Source: Pseudomonadota bacterium
GTDB taxonomy: Bacteria; Pseudomonadota; Gammaproteobacteria; Xanthomonadales; Xanthomonadaceae
Direction: 5' to 3'
DNA length: 6,866 nucleotides
Assembly: GCA_023386795.1 (NCBI GenBank)
Contig: JAEWJB010000021.1
Span: 1 to 6,866 of the forward strand
The position numbers were made by a program, and so were the translations under genes. Positions 1-6,159 of this stretch are shown here, piece by piece. Positions within the stretch are counted from its first letter, which is position 1; each line of letters begins with the position of its first letter. The notes beneath the pieces were generated by a model. It saw nothing but the letters and a program-made list of their open reading frames with translations. It searched no databases and was not told the DNA's origin.

Positions 1-3000
1 ATGGCCCGTTGCTGGTGGTCGCCCGCGACAACCAGGGCGCGCACCAGCTTGCCGGTGACCTGCAGACCCTGCTGGGCGAGCATGGCGACCTGCCGGTGGT
101 GCCGTTCCCGGACTGGGAGACCCTGCCCTACGACCAGTTCAGCCCGCACCCGGACATCATCAGCCAGCGCCTGGCCGCGCTGCACCGCCTGCCCACGCTG
201 GGCCAGGGCGTGGTGGTGGTGCCGGTGCAGACGCTGATGCAGCGCCTGGCGCCGCTGAAGTACGTGGTCGGCGGCAGCTTCGACCTGAAGGTCGGCCAGC
301 GGCTGGACCTGGAGGCGGAGAAGCGCCGGCTGGAAAGCGCCGGCTACCGCAACGTGCCGCAGGTGATGGACCCGGGCGACTTCGCCGTGCGCGGCGGCCT
401 GCTCGATGTCTACCCGATGGGCGCCGAGGCGCCGCTGCGCATCGAGCTGCTGGACGAGGACATCGATTCGATCCGCGAATTCGACCCCGAATCGCAGCGT
501 TCGCTGGACAGGGTCGCCGCGGTGAAGATGCTGCCCGGCCGCGAGGTGCCGCTGGACGATGCCAGCGTGGAGCGCGTGCTGGCGCAACTGCGCGAACGCT
601 TCGACGTCGATACCCGCCGCAGCGCCCTGTACCAGGACCTCAAGGCAGGCCTGGCGCCCTCGGGCATCGAATACTACCTGCCCCTGTTCTTCGACCAGAC
701 CGCCACGCTGTTCGACTACCTCGGCAATCGCACGCTGACCCTGGTCGCGCCGGGCGTGTCCAACGCGGCCGACGCCTTCTGGACCCAGACACAGCAGCGC
801 TACGAGCAGCGCCGCCACGACGTCGAGCGCCCGCTGCTCGCGCCCGATGCGCTGTACCAGCCGCCGGATGCGTTGCGCGAAAAGCTCAACGACCTGCCGC
901 GCATCGAGGTATGGCCGAACGACCACGCGCGCTTCCAGGACGCGACCGCCCTCGGCGACCAGCCGTTGCCGCCGCTGCCGGTGGCCGCCAAGGACGCCCC
1001 TGCCGGCGAAGCGCTGAAATCCTTCCTCTCGCACTACGCCGGCCGCGTGCTGGTGGCCGCCGATTCGCCCGGCCGTCGCGAAGCGCTGCTGGAAGTATTG
1101 GCCGCCGCCGCGCTGCAGCCCAAGGTGGTACCGGACCTGCCGGCGTTCCTGGCCGACGAGACGGCGAAGTTCGCCATCGCCGTCTCGCCGCTGGAAGATG
1201 GCTTCGCGCTGGACGCCCCGCGCATCGCGGTGCTCACCGAGCGCCAGCTGTTTCCCGAACGCGCCACCCAGCCGCGCCGCGCGCGCCGCGCCGGCCGCGA
1301 GCCCGAGGCGATCATCCGCGACCTGGGTGAACTGACCGAAGGTGCGCCGATCGTCCACGAAGACCATGGCGTGGGTCGCTACCGCGGGCTCATCGCCATG
1401 GACGTGGGCGGCATGCCCGGCGAATTCCTGGAAATCGAATACGCCAAGGGCGACCGCCTGTACGTGCCGGTCGCGCAGCTGCACCTGATCAGCCGCTACT
1501 CCGGCGCCTCGCCGGAAACCGCGCCGCTGCATTCGCTCGGCGGCGAGCAGTGGACGAAAGCCAAGCGCAAGGCGGCCGAGAAGGTACGCGACGTGGCGGC
1601 CGAACTGCTGGAAATCCAGGCGCGCCGGCAGGCCCGCGCCGGGCTGGCGCTGCATGTGGACCGCGCGATGTACGAGCCGTTCGCCGCCGGTTTCCCGTTC
1701 GAGGAAACGCCCGACCAGCTCGCCGCCATCGAGGCCACGCTGCGCGATTTGCAGTCCAGCCAGCCGATGGACCGCGTGGTGTGCGGCGACGTGGGTTTCG
1801 GCAAGACCGAGGTGGCGGTGCGGGCGGCGTTCGCCGCGGCCAGTGGTGGCAAGCAGGTGGCCGTGCTGGTGCCCACCACCCTGCTGGCCGAACAGCATTA
1901 CCGCAACTTCCGCGACCGCTTCGCCGATTACCCACTCAAGGTCGAAGTGCTCTCGCGCTTCAAGACCACCAAGGAAATCAAGGCCGAGCTGGAGAAGGTC
2001 ACTGCCGGCACCATCGACGTGATCGTCGGCACCCACCGGCTGTTGCAGCCGGACGTGAAGTTCAAGGACCTGGGCCTGGTCATCGTCGACGAGGAGCAGC
2101 GCTTCGGCGTGCGCCAGAAGGAAGCGCTCAAGGCGATGCGCGCCAACGTGCACCTGCTCACGCTCACCGCCACGCCGATCCCGCGCACGCTCAACATGGC
2201 CATGGCCGGCCTGCGCGACCTGTCCATCATCGCCACCCCGCCGCCGAACCGGCTGGCGGTGCAGACCTTCATCACCCAGTGGGACAACGCACTGCTGCGC
2301 GAAGCCTTCCAGCGCGAGCTGGCGCGCGGCGGCCAGCTCTACTTCCTGCACAACGACGTGGAGAGCATCGGGCGCATGCAGCGCGACCTCTCCGAACTGG
2401 TGCCCGAAGCGCGCATCGGCATCGCCCACGGGCAGATGCCCGAACGCGAGCTGGAACGGGTGATGCTGGATTTCCAGAAGCAGCGCTTCAACGTGCTGCT
2501 GTCGACGACGATCATCGAATCGGGCATCGACATTCCCAACGCCAACACCATCATCATCAACCGCGCCGACCGCTTCGGTCTGGCGCAGCTGCACCAGCTG
2601 CGCGGCCGCGTGGGCCGCTCGCACCATCGCGCGTATGCCTACCTGGTGGTGCCGGACCGGCGCTCGATGACGCCGGATGCGGAGAAGCGCCTGGAGGCCA
2701 TCGCGTCCATGGACGAGTTGGGCGCCGGCTTCACCCTGGCTACGCACGACCTGGAAATCCGCGGCGCCGGCGAACTGCTGGGCGAGGACCAGAGCGGGCA
2801 GATGGCCGAAGTCGGCTTCAGCCTCTACACGGAACTGCTCGAACGGGCCGTGCGCAGCATCCGCCAGGGCAAGCTGCCCGACCTGGACAGCGGCGAGGAA
2901 GTACGTGGCGCCGAAGTGGAGCTGCACGTGCCGGCGTTGATCCCGGAGGATTATCTGCCCGACGTGCACACGCGCCTGACGCTCTACAAGCGCATTTCCA

Positions 3001-3344
3001 GCGCGCGCGACAGCGAAGCCTTGCGTGAGTTGCAGGTGGAGATGATCGACCGCTTCGGCCTGTTGCCGGAGGCGGCCAAGAACCTGTTCGCGATTGCCGA
3101 GCTGAAGCTGCAGGCCAACGAACTGGGGATTCGCAAGATCGAACTCGGCGAGGCGGGCGGGCGGCTGGTGTTCGAGTCCAAGCCGAACATCGACCCGATG
3201 GCGGTGATTCAGATGATCCAGAAGCAGCCCAAGCTGTACACCATGGACGGCCCGGACAAGCTGCGCATCAAGCACCCGCTGCCGCAGGCGGAGGATCGCT
3301 TCAACGCGGCGCGGGCGCTGCTGACGACGTTGCGGAAGGGGTAA
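1..3344 (+). CDS. mfd: Transcription-repair coupling factor Mfd (5'-partial)
   Basis: Mfd is a cytoplasmic ATP-driven DNA translocase. It pushes RNA polymerase stalled at lesions off DNA and recruits UvrA for nucleotide excision repair. The frame is open from the left edge (first full codon at base 3, reading GPLLVV) to TAA at 3342-3344. By recalled comparison with E. coli Mfd (about 1148 aa), roughly 40 N-terminal residues are missing. Numbering from the codon at base 9: a UvrB-like N-terminal module (DWETLPYD, then SAGYR..QVM and RGGLLDVYPMG) that contacts UvrA; an RNA polymerase-interaction domain from about 445 (VHEDHGVGRY, LYVPVAQLHLISRYSG); helicase motif I GDVGFGKTE at 593, DEEQ at 694, TAT at 720, QLRGRVGRS at 863; the Mfd/RecG translocation motif HDLEIRGAGELLG at 913; and a C-terminal autoinhibitory domain to the end. 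All motifs are intact and no frameshift is seen. DEEQ replaces E. coli DEEH, a common variant. No start, RBS or promoter is visible. Confidence 0.98.
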   Translation, partial: GPLLVVARDNQGAHQLAGDLQTLLGEHGDLPVVPFPDWETLPYDQFSPHPDIISQRLAALHRLPTLGQGVVVVPVQTLMQRLAPLKYVVGGSFDLKVGQRLDLEAEKRRLESAGYRNVPQVMDPGDFAVRGGLLDVYPMGAEAPLRIELLDEDIDSIREFDPESQRSLDRVAAVKMLPGREVPLDDASVERVLAQLRERFDVDTRRSALYQDLKAGLAPSGIEYYLPLFFDQTATLFDYLGNRTLTLVAPGVSNAADAFWTQTQQRYEQRRHDVERPLLAPDALYQPPDALREKLNDLPRIEVWPNDHARFQDATALGDQPLPPLPVAAKDAPAGEALKSFLSHYAGRVLVAADSPGRREALLEVLAAAALQPKVVPDLPAFLADETAKFAIAVSPLEDGFALDAPRIAVLTERQLFPERATQPRRARRAGREPEAIIRDLGELTEGAPIVHEDHGVGRYRGLIAMDVGGMPGEFLEIEYAKGDRLYVPVAQLHLISRYSGASPETAPLHSLGGEQWTKAKRKAAEKVRDVAAELLEIQARRQARAGLALHVDRAMYEPFAAGFPFEETPDQLAAIEATLRDLQSSQPMDRVVCGDVGFGKTEVAVRAAFAAASGGKQVAVLVPTTLLAEQHYRNFRDRFADYPLKVEVLSRFKTTKEIKAELEKVTAGTIDVIVGTHRLLQPDVKFKDLGLVIVDEEQRFGVRQKEALKAMRANVHLLTLTATPIPRTLNMAMAGLRDLSIIATPPPNRLAVQTFITQWDNALLREAFQRELARGGQLYFLHNDVESIGRMQRDLSELVPEARIGIAHGQMPERELERVMLDFQKQRFNVLLSTTIIESGIDIPNANTIIINRADRFGLAQLHQLRGRVGRSHHRAYAYLVVPDRRSMTPDAEKRLEAIASMDELGAGFTLATHDLEIRGAGELLGEDQSGQMAEVGFSLYTELLERAVRSIRQGKLPDLDSGEEVRGAEVELHVPALIPEDYLPDVHTRLTLYKRISSARDSEALRELQVEMIDRFGLLPEAAKNLFAIAELKLQANELGIRKIELGEAGGRLVFESKPNIDPMAVIQMIQKQPKLYTMDGPDKLRIKHPLPQAEDRFNAARALLTTLRKG

Positions 3345-3390
3345 CCGGATTCGCTCCGGCGGCCGCAGGGCACGCTCCGCGCCGCGCCCC

Positions 3391-3479
3391 CTGTAGGAGC
3401 GGCTTCAACCGCGACCGTGAGGTTGCAGACGCCGATGGCATCGAATGTCGCACGGTCGCGGCTGAAGCCGTGCCTACAG
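3391..3479. repeat. GTAG-type REP doublet (REPIN-like inverted repeat)
   Basis: Two 29-base arms face each other, 3391-3419 and 3451-3479. The second, reverse-complemented, matches the first at 26 of 29 positions, with a 31-base spacer. Each arm starts, from outside, with CTGTAGG, so GTAG lies at 3393-3396 and its complement CTAC at 3474-3477. Each arm also has its own small hairpin: GCGG/CCGC at 3399-3412 and CGGC/GCCG at 3459-3470. A GTAG head followed by a short palindrome is the hallmark of REP sequences moved by RAYT (TnpA-REP) transposases in xanthomonads and pseudomonads, and two inverted REPs form a REPIN. The element lies 46 bases after the mfd stop and 70 bases before the next start. 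As RNA it could fold into one long hairpin and protect or end the mfd transcript; that role is inferred. No RAYT gene is in the window. Confidence 0.8.
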
Positions 3480-3536
3480 AAGGCCAACTCACGCCGCATT
3501 CCGCCTTCCGGCACGACACTGCGACCACGCCCGCCC

Positions 3537-3540
3537 GGAG
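3537..3540 (+). promoter_or_regulatory. Ribosome binding site of the SpoIIAA-like gene
   Basis: GGAG lies 9 bases before the ATG at 3550, an acceptable but slightly long spacing. It supports that start over the ATG at 3542, which is in another frame and too close. No convincing -35/-10 pair is seen between the REP doublet and this site, so the gene may be read from mfd or from a promoter not recognisable by eye. Confidence 0.5.
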
Positions 3541-3549
3541 CATGCGTCC

Positions 3550-3948
3550 ATGTACGAACCCCTCCCCTCCGCCGACCACATCGGCGCCTACCGTTTCACC
3601 GGCACGCTCGACCGCGCCGACTACGATGCCTGCATCGCCGACGTGGAAGCACGCCTGCAGCGCCACGGCCGCATCGGCATCTACTGCGAACTGGACGGCT
3701 TCACCGGCCTCACCCTGCCCGCCCTTGGCCGCGACCTGGAGTACGCGTGGCGCAACTTCGGCCAGTACCACCGTTTCGCGCGCGTGGCCGTGGTCACCAC
3801 GCCGGGCTTCGTGGCCGGCATGACGCAGTTCGCGAGCCATTTCCTGCCCAACACCGAGGTCAAGGTCTTTGCCCCGGACGCGCGCGTGATGGCGCAGAAC
3901 TGGGTCACCGACTTCGATCCCGAGCAGGATTCGGCCGACGCCGATTGA
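3550..3948 (+). CDS. SpoIIAA-like / STAS-fold small protein
   Basis: A 132-residue soluble protein without signal peptide or membrane helix. It resembles the SpoIIAA-like family (Pfam SpoIIAA-like, formerly DUF3478), small alpha/beta proteins with a STAS-type fold. Supporting features are the N-terminal strand (HIGAYRFTGTL, 10-20), helix 1 (about 22-39), the strand and turn RIGIYCELDGFTGLT (41-55), the strand RVAVVTT (78-84) and the C-terminal FAPDARVMAQNW (107-118), whose A..NW ending recalls the family. The length is typical. The classical SpoIIAA phosphoacceptor DSSG is absent: the equivalent turn reads LDGFTG, so partner switching by serine phosphorylation is unlikely. Relatives have been proposed to bind lipids or associate with membranes. 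The tail DFDPEQDSADAD is acidic and probably disordered. The gene converges on the cardiolipin synthase-like gene with a 1-base gap. The family call is fairly firm; the role is unknown. Confidence 0.85.
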   Translation: MYEPLPSADHIGAYRFTGTLDRADYDACIADVEARLQRHGRIGIYCELDGFTGLTLPALGRDLEYAWRNFGQYHRFARVAVVTTPGFVAGMTQFASHFLPNTEVKVFAPDARVMAQNWVTDFDPEQDSADAD

Positions 3949-3949
3949 G

Positions 3950-5509
3950 CTAGAGCTGCGATTCCACCGGCAGCCAGCCGATCACCTTCGCGGCCGCCCG
4001 CCGCCACAGGCTGGCGTCGGGCTCGCGGGTCCAGGTATGGGCCGGTTGCGCGGCATCGTCGTGCCAGCGCAGCGCGCCATCGACCAGTTCCAGCCGATAG
4101 CTCACCGCCGGCGCCGTCTTGCGTGCATAAAGCCGCTGAAGTTCGCGCGCCAGGTCCGGCTGCACGAACAGCAGGCCCATCTCGGTGTTGAGATTCATCG
4201 AGCGCGGATCGAGGTTGAACGAGCCCACGAAGCCGGTGCGTCCGTCCACCACGAACGCCTTGGTATGCAGACTGGCGCCGCTGGAACCGAACAGGCTGCC
4301 ATCCGGCTTGCCCTGGGCCTTGAGCTCGTACAGTCCGATGCCCTGCCTGAGCAGGGGCGCCCGGTAGCCCGCATAACCGCCATGCACCGCCACCACGTCG
4401 TTGGCGGCGAGCGAATTGGTCAGCACGCCCACCTCCACGTCGCGCTGCCGCAGGTCGCGCAGCGCGCGCACGCCGGCATCGCCGGGCACGAAGTACGGCG
4501 AGATCAGCAGCAGTTGCCGCCGGGCCTGGGTCATGTCGTGGATCAACACCGGGGTGAGCCATTCCGGCGAGGGCGGCGCGCCGGCCGCCTTTTCCGGCGG
4601 GTCGGAAACGATGTGCGCCGCGCGCGACCAGTGGATCGTCCGCTGCCCGGTGACCAGGCTGCGCACGCCCGGCGACTGCGCCAGCTTGCGCAGGTACGGC
4701 TGCGCGGACGGTGAGGCCAGCCCGGCGCCCAGCGTCTGGCGCACCTCGTCCAGCGAGGCCTTCGGATGCTTGACCAGCGCCGACAGCGGCACCGCGTTAG
4801 GGCTGTTCCAGTAGGCGTCGAACTGGCGCGAGCCTTCGCCTACCGCATCGCCGAGCACGGCCACGTCGGTGTCCATGAAGTTGGTGTCGCGCGCGGCATC
4901 GAAATATTCGTCGCCGACATTGCGCCCGCCCACGATGGCCACCCGGCCGTCCACGATCCACGCCTTGTTGTGCATGCGCCGGTTCACGCTGAGCCAGCGC
5001 AGCAGCATCTCCACGCCGCGCATGAAGCTTCCTTCCCGCGCCCGGGTGGGATTGAACATCCGCACTTCGATGCGCGGGTGGCTGTCGAGCGCGGCGAGCA
5101 CGTCGCGGCTGCCGTGCACGTTGAGATCGTCGAGCAGCAGGCGCACCCGCACCCCCCGGTCGGCGGCGCGCAGCACCTCGTCGTAGAGCAGGTTGCCGGT
5201 GAAGTCTGGATGCCACATGTAGTACTGCAGGTCCAGGCTGCGCCCGGCGCTGCGCGCCAGTGCCGCACGCGCGGCGAAGGCGTCCACGTTGTCCGACAGC
5301 AGCACCATGCCGGTCTGGCCGGGCTGGGCCTGGAGCAGCGGGGCGATGGCACGGTCCACCGGGGTGGCGGCCGCCTCCACGGGCAACGCCTGGCTGGCCG
5401 GCCCGCGCACGCGTTCGGCGAAGCGGCCATAGCTCCAGAGCGCGGCCAGCGAGGCCAGTACCAAGGCCAGCAGGGCGATGACGATCCACTTCACGGTGCG
5501 TCGGGTCAT
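3950..5509 (-). CDS. clsC: ClsC-type cardiolipin synthase (phospholipase D superfamily)
   Basis: A 519-residue membrane-anchored phospholipase D superfamily enzyme. It carries two HKD motifs: H180-x-K182-x4-D187 followed by GG at 194-195, and H415-x-K417-x4-D422 followed by GS at 429-430. The closest protein I can recall is E. coli ClsC (YmdC), which condenses phosphatidylethanolamine with phosphatidylglycerol to make cardiolipin. Shared stretches include LDLQYYMWH (92), RGVRVRLLLDD (118), SHPRIEVRMFNP (143), NRRMHNK (176), LTNSLAANDV (363), GSFNLDPRSMNLNTEMG (429) and the ending LPVE-x-x-L. Residues about 7-27 form one hydrophobic helix after MTRRTVK, so the catalytic part probably faces the periplasm. 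The ATG at 5509 fits this anchor, and an in-frame TAG at 5519-5521 leaves no earlier ATG. No macrodomain partner like YmdB is adjacent. The family is firm; ClsC rather than another PLD-type phospholipid enzyme is likely but rests on recalled similarity. Confidence 0.93.
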   Translation of the reverse strand: MTRRTVKWIVIALLALVLASLAALWSYGRFAERVRGPASQALPVEAAATPVDRAIAPLLQAQPGQTGMVLLSDNVDAFAARAALARSAGRSLDLQYYMWHPDFTGNLLYDEVLRAADRGVRVRLLLDDLNVHGSRDVLAALDSHPRIEVRMFNPTRAREGSFMRGVEMLLRWLSVNRRMHNKAWIVDGRVAIVGGRNVGDEYFDAARDTNFMDTDVAVLGDAVGEGSRQFDAYWNSPNAVPLSALVKHPKASLDEVRQTLGAGLASPSAQPYLRKLAQSPGVRSLVTGQRTIHWSRAAHIVSDPPEKAAGAPPSPEWLTPVLIHDMTQARRQLLLISPYFVPGDAGVRALRDLRQRDVEVGVLTNSLAANDVVAVHGGYAGYRAPLLRQGIGLYELKAQGKPDGSLFGSSGASLHTKAFVVDGRTGFVGSFNLDPRSMNLNTEMGLLFVQPDLARELQRLYARKTAPAVSYRLELVDGALRWHDDAAQPAHTWTREPDASLWRRAAAKVIGWLPVESQL

Positions 5510-5515
5510 GCGCCG

Positions 5516-5521
5516 ATTCTA
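5516..5521 (-). promoter_or_regulatory. Possible -10 element, leaderless start of the ClsC-like gene
   Basis: On the minus strand TAGAAT (one mismatch to TATAAT) ends 6 bases before the ATG at 5509, so transcription would begin at about the A of the start codon. No Shine-Dalgarno is seen before that ATG, which fits a leaderless mRNA. The -35 is poor: ACGACA at 5542-5547 matches TTGACA at 4 of 6 positions, but with a 20-base spacer. The gene needs its own promoter because a terminator lies just upstream. A tentative call by eye. Confidence 0.35.
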
Positions 5522-5562
5522 GACACCGCCGATGAAACGCCTGTCGTCGCCGTGCCGGGGCT

Positions 5563-5597
5563 AAAAAAAAAGGCGCGGACAAGACCACGTCCGCGCC
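5563..5597 (-). terminator. Rho-independent terminator of the DUF2092/Asn-rich unit
   Basis: A perfect 9-bp G/C-rich stem (arms 5572-5580 and 5589-5597, GGCGCGGAC paired with GTCCGCGCC) encloses an 8-base loop. Read on the minus strand, nine consecutive T residues follow at once (A run 5563-5571 on the plus strand). It lies 19 bases after the stop of the Asn-rich gene and 53 bases before the ClsC-like start, so it separates the two minus-strand units. It is unidirectional, since the plus strand has no T run after the stem. Confidence 0.93.
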
Positions 5598-5616
5598 GGA
5601 GGGGTTCGGGGCCGGC

Positions 5617-6159
5617 TCAGCCGGGCGGGTTGACCACCACGTACTGCACCGTGGTGCCGGCGTACTGGGGCTGGTACCAGGTACTGCCGCACTGCTGGTA
5701 GGCGATGCCGTTGATCACCGTGCTCACGCAGCTCGGCGGTACCGAGTTGACGACGGAGCCGATCACCGCGGCCGTCACCATCGTGGTCGCCGTTACCGCC
5801 GCGGCGGTGGCGACCGGATGGTCGTACCAGCCGTCATGCCAGTGGTTGTCCACGTCCACGTCGATGTCGCGATGCACGTCGATATCGCGGTTGACGTTGC
5901 GATTCACGTTGCGGTTGACGTTGTTGTTGTGGTTCACGTTGGCGGTGCGGTTGGCATTGCCGCCGCGGTTGACGTGCTGCGCCTGGCCACCGCGATTGAT
6001 GCCCCCGCCGCCGCGATTGGCTGGCGGATGATTGACGCCGGTGTGCGCCACCGTGCGGGCGCGCGGACCGGCATGGGCCACGGTGCTGGCGAGCATCAGG
6101 CCGCCGAAGCCGGCTGCCATCGCGACGGCCAGGCAGAAACGTGCATTTCGACTGTTCAT
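5617..6159 (-). CDS. Secreted Asn-rich repeat protein, unknown function
   Basis: A 180-residue predicted exported protein; I do not recognise a characterised family. Residues 1-30 are a signal peptide (basic n-region, hydrophobic core, AHA before probable cleavage at G31). No lipobox is present. Residues 48-67 hold three NRGG units. Residues 74-104 are a low-complexity run with Asn or Asp at nearly every second position, first N-V-N-R units, then D-I-D-V. Residues 105-114 (NHWHDGWYDH) are rich in His and Trp. A small-residue hydrophobic stretch follows at about 116-140. The conserved-looking C-terminal part (141-180) has C144 and C157, a possible disulfide, YQQCGSTWYQP and a VVVNPPG ending. 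The ATG is set by the Shine-Dalgarno at 6167-6171 and by the ATGA overlap with the upstream DUF2092-type gene, which implies co-translation. An envelope or surface-associated role is inferred; metal binding by the His/Asp-rich centre is only a possibility. Confidence 0.85.
   Translation of the reverse strand: MNSRNARFCLAVAMAAGFGGLMLASTVAHAGPRARTVAHTGVNHPPANRGGGGINRGGQAQHVNRGGNANRTANVNHNNNVNRNVNRNVNRDIDVHRDIDVDVDNHWHDGWYDHPVATAAAVTATTMVTAAVIGSVVNSVPPSCVSTVINGIAYQQCGSTWYQPQYAGTTVQYVVVNPPG
5857..5940 (-). repeat. Short tandem repeats inside the Asn-rich gene
   Basis: Two 18-base units (5857-5874 and 5875-5892) match at 15 of 18 positions and encode the RDIDV part. Overlapping their end, three 12-base units (5887-5898, 5899-5910, 5911-5922; consensus on the plus strand GCGGTTGACGTT) encode N-V-N-R. 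After a 6-base GTTGTT insertion comes a fourth related unit at 5929-5940. Unit lengths are multiples of three, so copy number could change without breaking the frame. This is coding repeat expansion, not a CRISPR array. Confidence 0.8.

Noticed and set aside
2088..2099. DEEQ in place of DEEH in the Mfd helicase motif
   Set aside because: I checked it as a possible unusual active-site change, but DEEQ is a frequent natural variant in Mfd and related translocases.
1550..3028. Long open frame (492 codons) in another frame of the same strand inside mfd
   Set aside because: It is very rich in Arg, Ala and Gly, the usual out-of-frame reading of high-GC coding sequence, and lies entirely within the well-conserved mfd frame.
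3345..3359. CCGGA/TCCGG hairpin right after the mfd stop
   Set aside because: Only a 5-bp stem with no T run, so it does not qualify as an intrinsic terminator; it may be chance in GC-rich DNA.
3301..3840. Minus-strand open frame across the mfd end, the REP doublet and the SpoIIAA-like gene
   Set aside because: It runs through the repeat and opposite two better-supported genes, and shows no recognisable domain.
4766..5701. 311-codon open frame opposite the ClsC-like gene
   Set aside because: His/Val/Arg-rich antisense shadow of a gene with intact catalytic motifs; it has no domain and crosses the terminator and the end of the next gene.
5857..5940. Regular short repeats that might suggest a CRISPR array
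   Set aside because: Units are 12 and 18 bases, contiguous without spacers, and translate in frame into the Asn/Asp repeats of a signal-peptide protein.
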